Source: CAYFZO01 sp965211995
GTDB lineage: Bacteria > Pseudomonadota > Gammaproteobacteria > Poriferisulfidales > Oxydemutatoraceae
Assembly: GCA_965211995.1 (NCBI GenBank)
Contig: OZ243040.1
Coordinates: 1,550,001-1,614,000 of the forward strand
Reading direction: 5' to 3'
DNA length: 64,000 nucleotides
Positions 35,583 to 43,815 of the stretch are shown in pieces. How positions within the stretch are numbered: position 1 is the first letter of the stretch; each line of letters starts with the position of its first letter. The translations under genes and the position numbers were made by a program. A model generated the notes under the pieces. The model did not search any database, was not told the origin of the DNA, and worked only from the letters and a program-made list of their open reading frames with translations.

Positions 35583-37820
35583 TCACACTGTAATTTGCAC
35601 AATTTTCATAGTGTCATTGCCAAATATATCCACTACTTTAACGGCTATCTTCCGTCGCCCGGGTTTACATTCCTTAAATATACTAGTGAGTTCTAATGAG
35701 CGATCTTTCTTTGTCCGAAATGATTGCCACTCGTTTTCAAAGACATAGTCGCCGGTCCAACGCTCTTCCCACTTGTCAGTATCTTCATCTTTAACCCTAA
35801 TAATCTCACGCTTACTCTCAAAATCAAAATCCACCGCCCAATAATCAATCCAATCCGCCCATTCTTTGGTCAGCACTTCACGCTTGACGATGCCGTCTTT
35901 CGCCTTACTCACTTTAATAATCTGCCCTTGCTCCACCACGATTTTATTTTTCCCTTTCTTCAAACTAACTTCAACATTTGCAATAGAGTCCTGCGAATAG
36001 AAAACAGAAAAATCAGTCAACTCTATAGCGACACTTTTATCCTTAATGTGAGGTTTAATTTCAATATACGACACGTCGTGGAACACCACCTGATTTTTCT
36101 CCACCGCCCGCTTGTCAAAGACTTCGGCGGGGATGTATTTCATTTCCAGGTTGATGCCTTTGCCTTTTGCTTCGTCCATGATTTGCGGGAATAGGCCCAT
36201 TTCAAACTCAAAGGCGAGGATGTCGGCGCGGGTGATGTGATTTTTGCGGCACTCCAGGATAATTTCTTCCACGAACAGGCGCGTAACCGGCAGGTTGATG
36301 GGGCCGATGGCGACCATGCGTCCGGCTTTTTTGCCGTGGAACACGCCGGACTGTTCCACCGGTTGCGCGGCGTAGGCTTTGAGGATCAGGTCCTGGTATT
36401 CCTTTGATTTGGCGGCGATCTGCGCTTGCTGCTGTTCAGGTCGCAGGCCGGGATTGACGCCGATGTAGTGCTGGCGTTCGTATTTTCCGAGGTTGAGGAT
36501 TTCAAAGGCGCGGTAATTTTTGCTTTCCTTTTTGAGTGCGCGCTGTACGCCGATCATGCGCTTGCGGGTGGTGTGGATGGCGAACTTGCCGAGGTCGGAG
36601 GCGATCCATTTGCGGCTGAGTTTTTCGGCGACGGCGGCGGTGGTGCCGGAACCACAGAAGAAGTCGGCGACGAGGTCACCTTCGTTAGAGGAGGCTTTGA
36701 TGATGCGTTCTAAAAGAGCTTCGGGTTTTTGGGTTGGGTATTTCAGGTATTCTCCGCCTTGTGTGGCTCTAATGTCCATCCAAACATCACGACAGCGAAC
36801 TCCCTTACCCATATAAAGTTTTCGCCCTGGAACTTTCCCCTCCTCAATCAGCAACTCGCCATTTTCAATCCACAGCAACGCAGTTTTTTTGGGCATCCCA
36901 TAACCCCTTGATGGTACTTTCTCGCCATATCCTAAATCATAAACATAGCCGCCTCCGCCTGGGTTATCTACGGGGCCTACTCGATAGCGGCCTCTTTCAT
37001 CGGAGTAGCGATAAAGACTTTCGCTGGCTTTGCTGTATTCCTGAAAAATGTCATTCCAGATCACTTTTCTTTTTCCCTTACGATAAAAAAACAAAGTTTC
37101 GTGGGACTTTATAAATTTTTTGTTTTTTGCCGAACTATCCCCGATAGCTCCCTGCCAGATAGATTCGTTCACGAAATTCTCTTTCCCAAACACCTCATCC
37201 AAAGCCAACCGCATAAAACCATTCACCCGCCAATCACAATGCACATAAATACTCCCATCCTCCGCCAGTAAATCCCGCATCAACACCAGCCGCTCATAAA
37301 TCATCGCAATAAACGAATCCGCGCCCTTGCCCCAGGTGTCGCGGTAGGCCAGTTCCTCCAGCACGTTCGGCTTTTTGGTGAAGGTGTCGCCGCCGATTTC
37401 AATATCCATGGAAAAATCCGCGCCCACGTCAAACGGCGGATCAATGTAAATCAGTTTCAACCCGCCCTGCGCTTCAATCTCCTCGCGCAACGGCCCGTTC
37501 TTGAGGCCGGACAGGATCAACTTGTTGTCGCCCCAGATCAGTTTGTTGCTCCAGCCCTTGAGTTGCCGCCCACGCGCATCGGTGGTGAACAGATCCGCCT
37601 GTAGCGATGTATCCTCCGACTTCTCCGCGCGCGGTTCGTCCACCTGCTCAATCACCTGAAACGGCAGCACCACGTTGCACACCTCGCTGGTCTTGCCGTT
37701 CCACACCAGTTCCACTTCCCGCTTGTCGTCAAACAACAGGAAGCGGTACTTGTCGGGCAGCGGCTTGCCGGACTCAATGAGTTTGACGACGTCGCGCTTT
37801 TCGTTGTCGGAGAGGTTCAT
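35583..37820 (-). CDS. mod: Type III DNA methyltransferase Mod subunit
   Basis: 745-residue N6-adenine methyltransferase that recognises the site and provides specificity for Res. Catalytic motif IV LIYIDPPFDVGADF is near residue 130, preceding the SAM-binding motif VADFFCGSGTTAAVAE near residue 395, the beta-class order used by type III Mod enzymes. The target-recognition part lies between them. ATG 37820 (MNLSDNEKRDVVKL) overlaps the TGA of the upstream ATPase gene by four bases. The first ~450 codons are less AT-rich than the C-terminal part and res, suggesting a mosaic origin. Confidence 0.93.
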   Translation of the reverse strand: MNLSDNEKRDVVKLIESGKPLPDKYRFLLFDDKREVELVWNGKTSEVCNVVLPFQVIEQVDEPRAEKSEDTSLQADLFTTDARGRQLKGWSNKLIWGDNKLILSGLKNGPLREEIEAQGGLKLIYIDPPFDVGADFSMDIEIGGDTFTKKPNVLEELAYRDTWGKGADSFIAMIYERLVLMRDLLAEDGSIYVHCDWRVNGFMRLALDEVFGKENFVNESIWQGAIGDSSAKNKKFIKSHETLFFYRKGKRKVIWNDIFQEYSKASESLYRYSDERGRYRVGPVDNPGGGGYVYDLGYGEKVPSRGYGMPKKTALLWIENGELLIEEGKVPGRKLYMGKGVRCRDVWMDIRATQGGEYLKYPTQKPEALLERIIKASSNEGDLVADFFCGSGTTAAVAEKLSRKWIASDLGKFAIHTTRKRMIGVQRALKKESKNYRAFEILNLGKYERQHYIGVNPGLRPEQQQAQIAAKSKEYQDLILKAYAAQPVEQSGVFHGKKAGRMVAIGPINLPVTRLFVEEIILECRKNHITRADILAFEFEMGLFPQIMDEAKGKGINLEMKYIPAEVFDKRAVEKNQVVFHDVSYIEIKPHIKDKSVAIELTDFSVFYSQDSIANVEVSLKKGKNKIVVEQGQIIKVSKAKDGIVKREVLTKEWADWIDYWAVDFDFESKREIIRVKDEDTDKWEERWTGDYVFENEWQSFRTKKDRSLELTSIFKECKPGRRKIAVKVVDIFGNDTMKIVQITV

Positions 37821-39223
37821 GGGGAGAGGTCCGGTGCGGCGTGGCGGCCAGCAAGATAACAATACACGCTGGCGGGAAAGTAGGCCATCTTTTGATTTTC
37901 CATGTCAACGTGCCCAAACTTGGTTCGTGTTGTGAAATAACAATCTTCCATCCCGGGATGTTTTTTGAAAAACGTCTGCAAAGACCCTCGCTTTTGCCGT
38001 TGTTCAATACCTCCGTCAGACCATTTAACTTCCAAACACCAGAAAGGATGCCCACGTTCGTCAAGGGCCACGATATCCACTTCGCCGCCTTGCCAGCGTG
38101 CGTAGTGAAATTCGTATTGGAAATGAAACAACTGAGCAAATACTGCGGTCTCTACCAATGCCCCGCTTGGTCCTTCATCCTCCGGCGGGCCAAAAAGGGC
38201 GTGGTGGATTGAGGGATTGGTGAGATACACCTTGAAGAAATTGGCGCGCTTGAACCGCCTGGCATTTTGGTCTATGCGGCGAACAGTTTTGATAAGAAAT
38301 GCGGCCTCCAGATATTCCAGATAACGTTTGAGCGTGGGCTTGGACACACCGGATCTCTGCGAGAGTCCGTCCAGTGATACTTCCTGTGCGGTATTCCAGG
38401 CGAGAGCCACGAACAGAGAATTGAGTTCCTGGATGTCTTGTATGCCGTAGAGACTCGGCAGGTCGCGCAGCAACACCTTGTCAATGATGTCGCTACGGAC
38501 ATAACGACTCATGTCCTGCTGTATGGTTTCGGAAAAAATGATTTCCGGGTAGCCGCCGATTTTGATGTAACGGATGAAGTGATCGTTGAGTTCTTTGATA
38601 TTAGCATCATTCCAATTCTCTGTCTCATCTTCCCGTGCAAACGGCACGTTGATTTCCTGTAAATCCAGATACTCGTAGAAGGTCAGCGGCGGCAGGAAAA
38701 AATCGGTGAAGCGCCCGGCGCCGGATTCAATGCTCTTGAGTCGCAACGCCGCCGCCGCCGAACCGGACACCACGCATTTTATGTTTGGATGCGAATCCAC
38801 AAACACTTTCAGGTGGCGTTCCCAATCCCGCAGGTACTGGATTTCGTCGAGGAAGAGAAAAGCGGGCGTTGCTTTTTTTAATCCGCCGGCCTCGTGAACC
38901 CGGGCGGCAAGTTCTTCGATGGACAGATTGGAATAGAGGGGCTGGTCCAGCGACAGGTAGGCCACGGCCCGGGCGGGGGTGCCTTTGTCCAGAAGTTTCT
39001 GGATGATGTGTTGTAGCAACACAGTTTTGCCGACGCGGCGCGGCCCCATCAGCACCACGGCACGGCGCACGTCTTCGGTTTCCACCAGTTCGGCAAAGGC
39101 CCGGATGCAGGCGCGGGGGCGCATTTTCCGATGCACTTCATCGGTCTGGTGCGATGCCGTGCTCCACCAGGGATTTTCAACGCGCATGCGCTCCAGGAGC
39201 TGCGCTTCGGGGATGGTGTCCAT
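37817..39223 (-). CDS. AAA ATPase with DUF4143 (coupled to mod)
   Basis: 468 residues. The N-terminal ATPase has Walker A VVLMGPRRVGKTVLLQH near residue 60 and Walker B AFLFLDEIQYLRDWE near 120, then sensor-like CVVSGSAAAALRLKS. The C-terminal half contains a winged-helix segment (SLDGLSQRSGVSKPTLKRYLEYLEAAFLI) and a restriction-endonuclease-like DUF4143 core (GALVETAVFAQL, GGEVDIVAL, FWCLEVKWS: E-D-ExK). Such proteins are common but of unclear function. Its TGA overlaps the mod ATG, so it is translated with the restriction system. Start ATG 39223 lies only a few bases after the predicted transcription start. Confidence 0.88.
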   Translation of the reverse strand: MDTIPEAQLLERMRVENPWWSTASHQTDEVHRKMRPRACIRAFAELVETEDVRRAVVLMGPRRVGKTVLLQHIIQKLLDKGTPARAVAYLSLDQPLYSNLSIEELAARVHEAGGLKKATPAFLFLDEIQYLRDWERHLKVFVDSHPNIKCVVSGSAAAALRLKSIESGAGRFTDFFLPPLTFYEYLDLQEINVPFAREDETENWNDANIKELNDHFIRYIKIGGYPEIIFSETIQQDMSRYVRSDIIDKVLLRDLPSLYGIQDIQELNSLFVALAWNTAQEVSLDGLSQRSGVSKPTLKRYLEYLEAAFLIKTVRRIDQNARRFKRANFFKVYLTNPSIHHALFGPPEDEGPSGALVETAVFAQLFHFQYEFHYARWQGGEVDIVALDERGHPFWCLEVKWSDGGIEQRQKRGSLQTFFKKHPGMEDCYFTTRTKFGHVDMENQKMAYFPASVYCYLAGRHAAPDLSP

Positions 39224-39232
39224 TATGACTGT

Positions 39233-39261
39233 ATTGTAGCGACGGCGAGGCCGAAATTCAA
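39233..39261 (-). promoter_or_regulatory. Promoter of the type III restriction operon
   Basis: On the minus strand TTGAAT (39261-39256), a 17-base spacer and TACAAT (39238-39233). Expected initiation near 39226 is about three bases before the ATG at 39223, so the mRNA would be nearly leaderless. No ribosome-binding site is seen before the ATG. Confidence 0.55.
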
Positions 39262-39639
39262 TATAAGAGAAGTTGACTTATCTTATAGGGGTTTTCTGTC
39301 GTTTTAATTTATTAATCATAGATTTATATCCGTACGAAAATTGGGATGGCAGGAATCTGGAAACATCCGGCGTTTTATCTCATGGATGCGGCTTTTGGGG
39401 TGCTTTGTCTCATATTTTCAGTTTTATGAGACAATTTAGGGGGTTTGTGTTATCTATGAGGCATTAATCTAGGATTACGATCAACTCCGAAAAACAGCAC
39501 AATGCCGTCCTGCCACCCCTTCCCGGCATTATTTTCTGAATAATTCCCCCTTTTCAAGGAGATTCAGCAGTCGCGCCGCACTGGGACGCGGGACAACAGC
39601 CCTGTCCCGAAAATCAACGCCGGTGAACCACGGTTCGGA

Positions 39640-39897
39640 AAAAATGAAATTGGTAATCTGTGTGCTCGCATTCGTAGGCGATGTGTTGTCTGATTTTGTC
39701 AAAGATCTGGTTCATGGATTGGCGGCTAATGCCGACGATTTAAGCGACTTTGCAGGCTTCGATATCGAGGCAAAACAGGCGCAGGATTTGGCGGAATTTC
39801 GCCCCGGAAATTCGTGAACGGATGATATACTTTTTTTCATTTATATAACAATGTGTTATGCGCATTTTAGTATACCTTAAGTTGTCTTGAACCTATT
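39640..39897 (-). mobile_element. Remnant of an IS1595-type element
   Basis: This stretch matches the N-terminal coding end and right terminus of the IS at 60393-61125: the TTTGCAGGC-TCGATAT-CAGGCAAAACAGGCGCA coding segment, the GGAAATTCGTGAACG start region, and the end TTTTAGTATACCTTAAGTTG with TCTTGAACC. The other end and most of the transposase are missing. 39240-39640 otherwise holds no gene I can support. Confidence 0.75.
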
Positions 39898-39923
39898 TAA
39901 ATGTAGCACTAGTTGCTTAGGTG

Positions 39924-39942
39924 ATGTATCATGACGATACAT
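39924..39942. promoter_or_regulatory. Palindromic operator in front of the toxin-antitoxin genes
   Basis: ATGTATC-ATGAC-GATACAT is a perfect 7-base inverted repeat with a 5-base centre, overlapping the first candidate ATG (39941). Such palindromes are typical binding sites for the HTH antitoxin that represses its own operon. Confidence 0.55.
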
Positions 39943-40284
39943 GGATGAGCAGGGGGGAATTCGATGTTTGCCTATCGAAAAGGCCGAAGAAATAATCCGT
40001 GCTTATGCGGCGTACAAAAATCGAGATTCTCTTGAATTGAGTTATTCAGAACACGCGTTGGAGCGCGCAAAAGAAAGAGGTATTTCTAATTCTGATGTCT
40101 TCTATATCCTTGCTCATGGCTTCATAAATGAGGAACCACAGGAATCAAGCAGACTAGGATATTGCAAGTACAAATATGCAGTAAATCGCCTAACTCAGGC
40201 AACCGAGAAATATGTGCGGTAGTGATTCCTGATCCCCGTAAGCCAGCCATCAAAATCGTTACACTCATGTGGAAGGATTTATAA
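39941..40284 (+). pseudogene. DUF4258 toxin-like gene, frameshifted
   Basis: The first ~80 codons give a DUF4258 (RelE/MqsR-like) sequence: SYSEHALERAKERGISNSDVFYILAHG, then GYCKYKYA. After about 40180 the frame reaches a stop at 40222, while another frame continues the expected C-terminus as SPNSGNREICAVVIPDPRKP to a TAA at 40282-40284, one base before the antitoxin ATG. A one-base indel near 40175-40190 is the simplest explanation; sequencing error or programmed frameshifting are alternatives. An in-frame TTG at 39968 downstream of a GGGGGG run is an alternative start, because ATG 39941 lies in the operator. Confidence 0.7.
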
Positions 40285-40285
40285 A

Positions 40286-40741
40286 ATGACTCCCGAAATA
40301 GTACGCCATCACTACACCGAGTGTGGGTTGCCTAATGTATGGATTCAAGGTCTGCGCATGGAAGACGACGCCGGGGAAAAAGTGATCAGAATCCCGAATA
40401 TAGGAAGCCTGCATAAGTTGATCTCAAAGACGATCGTAACCTCAAAAGGCACGCTGACCGGGCCGGAGTTGCGCTACCTGCGCACCGAGATGGGATTGAC
40501 TCAAACGCAACTGGGCGAGTTGGTTCATCGCGAGCGCCTGACCGTCTCGCGCTGGGAGCGCGGGGAAACCACTTTGGAGGGCGCCACCGAGGCGTATATC
40601 CGCATACTGGCGTCCAGCAAACTGGGGCTGGAACAGGTCGATCCGGCAGAACTCAGCTGCTGGTGCAGGTTGACGCCCGACAGTAAAAAACCAATCCACA
40701 TAGACGCAACGGATCCTGAAAACTACCGCCTCGCCGCTTGA
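40286..40741 (+). CDS. MqsA-like HTH antitoxin
   Basis: 151 residues with a C-terminal XRE/MqsA-type helix-turn-helix: LTGPELRYLRTEMGLTQTQLGELVHRERLTVSRWERGETTLEGATE (~residues 53-98), the typical DNA-binding part of antitoxins that pair with RelE/MqsR-type toxins. The N-terminus (YTECGLPNVWIQG) lacks a clear CxxC zinc pair. It follows the toxin-like gene by one base and has AGGA upstream. It probably neutralises the DUF4258 protein and binds the palindrome at 39924-39942. Confidence 0.82.
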   Translation: MTPEIVRHHYTECGLPNVWIQGLRMEDDAGEKVIRIPNIGSLHKLISKTIVTSKGTLTGPELRYLRTEMGLTQTQLGELVHRERLTVSRWERGETTLEGATEAYIRILASSKLGLEQVDPAELSCWCRLTPDSKKPIHIDATDPENYRLAA

Positions 40742-40811
40742 TCGCGGCCGCTGCGGGGCGTTGGCGGCGGACTGTCCCGCCGGAATAAACCGCGGCTTCG
40801 CTATTCCCCGC

Positions 40812-41027
40812 TCAGTCGGCTTTTGCCTTAGAGAGATTCTCTTTTTCCCACTGACGGGCGATTTTTAGAGTGGTCCGTTCACCCACCTGCACGATGTGTC
40901 CCTTGCCCCATCCCCGCTTGCTCTTATGCTCCATCTCGCGCCGGTCTATGTCATGGGTAATGCCCACGTGGACAATTCTGTTGCCTTTCTTGAAATAGTA
41001 CCTATAGGCGGTTCTATACGTCGGCAT
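40812..41027 (-). CDS. Small GIY-YIG-like protein, copy 2
   Basis: 71 residues, MPTYRTAYRYYFKKGNRIVHVGITHDIDRRE then HIVQVGERTTLKIARQWEKEN. The YRYYFKKG-HVGIT-D-RR pattern resembles the minimal GIY-YIG/URI nuclease fold; the usual catalytic Glu would be EH after RREM or E in RQWEKEN. It is a tandem duplicate of the gene at 41190, 378 bases away. An in-frame ATG at 41042 is the longer alternative. Confidence 0.6.
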   Translation of the reverse strand: MPTYRTAYRYYFKKGNRIVHVGITHDIDRREMEHKSKRGWGKGHIVQVGERTTLKIARQWEKENLSKAKAD

Positions 41028-41189
41028 CGTTCTCATCCTCAAAAGAGTTAATCAATGAGCGAGTAACACTCGCCCGCTAATTTAAGACGGACACTAAAAA
41101 TTATCCACTTTGCGACACAATCGCAGTTTATGCGGGACACCTGCGGCAGGTTGTTCCACCGGAATAAGCCGTAACTGTTCTAGCCCCCG

Positions 41190-41405
41190 CTAGTCGGGGT
41201 GTGCCTTAGAGAGATTCTCTTTTTTCCACTGACGAGCGATTTTTAGAGTGGTCCGTTCACCCACCTGCACGATGTGCCCCTTGCTGCAACCTGGCTGATT
41301 CTTATGCTCATATTCGCACTGGTCTATGTCATCAGTGATGCCCACGTGGACAACCTTGTTGCCTTTCTTAAAATAGTACCTATAGGCGGTTCTATACGTT
41401 GGCAT
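41190..41405 (-). CDS. Small GIY-YIG-like protein, copy 1
   Basis: 71 residues almost identical to its neighbour at both ends; the middle differs (DQCEYEHKNQPGCSKG versus DRREMEHKSKRGWGKG), so the copies have diverged where the RR pair lies. Its ATG sits inside the 3' end of the upstream gene at 41392-41946 (14-base overlap), indicating coupled translation. The conserved Arg of GIY-YIG enzymes is replaced (RR to QC) in this copy, so it may be inactive. Confidence 0.58.
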   Translation of the reverse strand: MPTYRTAYRYYFKKGNKVVHVGITDDIDQCEYEHKNQPGCSKGHIVQVGERTTLKIARQWKKENLSKAHPD

Positions 41406-41946
41406 CGTTCTCATCCTCAAAAGAGTTAATCAAAGCATCCGCTATCCGCACAAACTCAACCATGTCAAGATGTGCACGGGTTTTCTTACCGTCGTATTCA
41501 CCCCTTATGGTCATTCTGCCATTATATGCCAACTTAATCTTTATCTTAGATTCCCGCTCTCCCGGCTTAATCTTTATCTTAGGTTTCCGCAGCGGAACCT
41601 TAAAAGGCCAAATTTCTTTAGCATGAATCGCGGTATTACAAGCCCGCCTGAATAACAGCGATTCTTTTTCTCCGCCTGGAAAATCGGCCCAGTATTCTCC
41701 GCAGTCTTGTCTGCCGATGTCTCTTCGATCCTGCAGATCCAACAAACTGCGCGATGCCGCCGACACCCACAGCATCAGCCTTCTTACTTCGTTTTCGTAT
41801 AGAGTTTGCGTCCAATCAACCACGTTTTTTACTTTAGCCACTTCTTTATCGGCTAACAGCAGACTCATCAAAAAGTACAAGTCCCTGCGTAAAACCAGCA
41901 TGTCAACGATGGGAACATCTATTACCGTACCAGACTTATCCTGCAT
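41392..41946 (-). CDS. Hypothetical protein upstream of the GIY-YIG pair
   Basis: 184 residues starting MQDKSGTVIDVPIVDMLVLR. An N-terminal helical half (DLYFLMSLLLADKEVAKVKNVVD, LMLWVSAASRSLLDLQDRRD) is followed by a basic region with a direct repeat KPKIKIKPGERESKIKIKL and an acidic end (SFEDENDANV). No family recognised. It overlaps the downstream small GIY-YIG-like gene, so both are probably expressed together. Composition is AT-rich compared with folD next to it, marking this as the end of the accessory region. Confidence 0.65.
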   Translation of the reverse strand: MQDKSGTVIDVPIVDMLVLRRDLYFLMSLLLADKEVAKVKNVVDWTQTLYENEVRRLMLWVSAASRSLLDLQDRRDIGRQDCGEYWADFPGGEKESLLFRRACNTAIHAKEIWPFKVPLRKPKIKIKPGERESKIKIKLAYNGRMTIRGEYDGKKTRAHLDMVEFVRIADALINSFEDENDANV

Positions 41947-41993
41947 TTTAATTATGTGAATGACTTCCGCCCAAGCACCCCCCCCACCGCCGG

Positions 41994-42869
41994 TCAGTCT
42001 TTCACCACTCCCTGCATTCTCGCCGCCGTCAGCGTGTTTTCGAGCAGGCAGGCGACGGTGACCGGGCCGGTGCCGCCCGGCATCGGCGTGATGCAGCCCG
42101 CGACCGCCGACACTTCCTCGAACGCCACGTCGCCGCGTATTCCCTCCGGCGTGTGCGTGACGCCGACGTCGAGCACCGCGGCGCCGGGTTTGACGCAGTC
42201 GGCGGTGATCAGCCCGGGCGCGCCGGTGGCGGCGACCAGAATATCGGCCGTGCGGCAGGTCTCGCTCAGCGCCGGCGTGCGCGAGTGGCACAGCGTAGGC
42301 GTTACATCCAACCCCTTGCGCGCCATCAACAACACCTGCGGCAGTCCGACCAGGTACGAGCGTCCGACAATGACCGCACGCCGGCCCGAGGTCGGGATCT
42401 CGTAGTGTTCGAGTATGCGCATCACGCCGAGCGGCGTGCACGGCACGAGTCCGGGTTCGCCGCACACCAGCGCGCCGAGGTTGGCGCGGGTCAGTCCGTC
42501 CACGTCTTTCGCCGTCGGCAGAAGTTCTATCGCGGCGCGGGTATCAAGCCCCTCGGGCAGCGGCAGTTGCAGCAGGATGCCCTGCACCGCCGCGTCGTTC
42601 GCAAGTTCGGTGAGTTTTTGCCCGAGTTGCGCCTGGGTGGTGCCGGCCGGCATTTCGACCAGCAGCGGGTTGAGTCCGGCGGCGGCGGCGCGCTTGAGTT
42701 TCAGGTTGACGTAGAGTTTGCCCGGCGCGTTTTCGCCGACCAGCACGGTCGCGAGCGTGATCGGCGGGCTGCCCGCCTGCTCGATCTGCGCGGCGACGCG
42801 CGCCTGGATCGCGTCGGCGACCGCCTTGCCGTCAAGGATCTGCGCGCCCTGCGAGGCCGGAGCCGTCAT
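41994..42869 (-). CDS. folD: Methylenetetrahydrofolate dehydrogenase / methenyl-THF cyclohydrolase
   Basis: 291-residue bifunctional enzyme interconverting methylene-, methenyl- and 10-formyl-THF. Seen are LATVLVGENAPGKLYVNLKLKRAA (catalytic Tyr-Lys region), LLQLPLPEGLDTRAA, PTAKDVDGLTRANLG, and the nucleotide loop VIVGRSYLVGLP, where bacterial FolD more often has GRSxIVGxP. The C-terminus PMPGGTGPVTVACLLENT is typical. In a serine-cycle organism it supplies methylene-THF for serine hydroxymethyltransferase. fhcD lies 19 bases upstream on the same strand. Confidence 0.94.
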   Translation of the reverse strand: MTAPASQGAQILDGKAVADAIQARVAAQIEQAGSPPITLATVLVGENAPGKLYVNLKLKRAAAAGLNPLLVEMPAGTTQAQLGQKLTELANDAAVQGILLQLPLPEGLDTRAAIELLPTAKDVDGLTRANLGALVCGEPGLVPCTPLGVMRILEHYEIPTSGRRAVIVGRSYLVGLPQVLLMARKGLDVTPTLCHSRTPALSETCRTADILVAATGAPGLITADCVKPGAAVLDVGVTHTPEGIRGDVAFEEVSAVAGCITPMPGGTGPVTVACLLENTLTAARMQGVVKD

Positions 42870-42888
42870 TGTCAGTTCGGGCGGCGCC

Positions 42889-43815
42889 TTACGCGGGCGC
42901 CGGCTGCTGATCCGGATGCAGGTAGATAAAACTCTTGCCGAGGCGTCCTGCGTAGTTGCCCGCCGAGATCATCAGCAGCCCGCCGGTGTCTTTGGACGCG
43001 GCAATCGCCGCCTGCGTCGCCTCGATGATGCAGGCCATGTCGCGCCCGTTCATGATGATCTCCATCACCGATGCGACGCCGTCGGGCAGGCCGCCCTCGA
43101 CGCCGGGTTCGTCCTGCAGCAACGGGCAGAATTTCTCGTAGGTGCTCGCGATCGTGAAGTCGTAGTTGCTGCCGGCTTTCGAGCCGCTGCCGGCGACGCC
43201 GCCCGGGAAAGTCGTGATCACGCCGGCAACCGGCAGAATCGCGGCGACGCCTTGTTCGGCCGCGGTCAGCGCCGCGTCGGTGTCCCTGCCGAAAAACCAC
43301 AGGTTGCCGCCCATGAGTCCGTCGGCGTAACCGAGCCGGCGATCAAGAATGAACTCGCCGCCGAGGATCGGTATCCACCACATCTTGCGCCCGTAGCGCT
43401 CGATGCGTTTTTGGTAGCCGTTGCCGAAGTAGGCGACCTTGCGCCCCATCCGGAAATAGTCTTCGGAGTCAATCAGGTTGAAGCACGCCGCGGTCGGGCA
43501 GGTCAATACGTTCTGGCTGAGGCGCACGAGCGCGGCCTTTTCGAGCCGGGCGGCGCGGTCTTTCCAAAAGCGCGGCACGTGCAACTGCACCACGGCGCCG
43601 GGGCGCCCGTCGGGGGTGTTGAAGTCTTCGTCGCCGCCCGGCCCGACGTAGCGGTCGAGACCGGCCTCGCAGTCGCACAGGATCGAACTCGAGGCGTTGC
43701 CGGTGCAGGCGTTGACCGCGTGATCGAGCCACTTGCGGTCTTTCGCCGTAATCAGGAACTCGACGTAGAGGCTTTTGAACGCTTCGGCGTAAGTGTCGTC
43801 AATGACCGCGCTCAT
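42889..43815 (-). CDS. fhcD: Formylmethanofuran-tetrahydromethanopterin formyltransferase
   Basis: 308-residue Ftr/FhcD protein transferring the formyl group between H4MPT and methanofuran, part of the formaldehyde-oxidation branch of methylotrophs (FhcABCD complex) and of methanogens. The N-terminus IDDTYAEAF is characteristic; also LTCPTAACFNLI, FGNGYQKR, GGEFILDRRLGYADGLMGGNLWFF and the C-terminal ISAGNYAGRLGKSFIYL. ATG 43815 shares one base with the upstream stop (TGATG); a TTG at 43818 is possible. fhcA, fhcB and fhcC are not in the window. Confidence 0.92.
   Translation of the reverse strand: MSAVIDDTYAEAFKSLYVEFLITAKDRKWLDHAVNACTGNASSSILCDCEAGLDRYVGPGGDEDFNTPDGRPGAVVQLHVPRFWKDRAARLEKAALVRLSQNVLTCPTAACFNLIDSEDYFRMGRKVAYFGNGYQKRIERYGRKMWWIPILGGEFILDRRLGYADGLMGGNLWFFGRDTDAALTAAEQGVAAILPVAGVITTFPGGVAGSGSKAGSNYDFTIASTYEKFCPLLQDEPGVEGGLPDGVASVMEIIMNGRDMACIIEATQAAIAASKDTGGLLMISAGNYAGRLGKSFIYLHPDQQPAPA

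Larger units (their letters stand above)
40800..41445. repeat. 378-bp tandem duplication (GIY-YIG gene plus end of upstream gene)
   Basis: The segment from the stop of one small gene back to AAAAGAGTTAATCAA recurs at a 378-base offset (41042 and 41420 mark equivalent points). The downstream copy has carried along the last ~10 codons of the gene at 41392. Confidence 0.85.
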
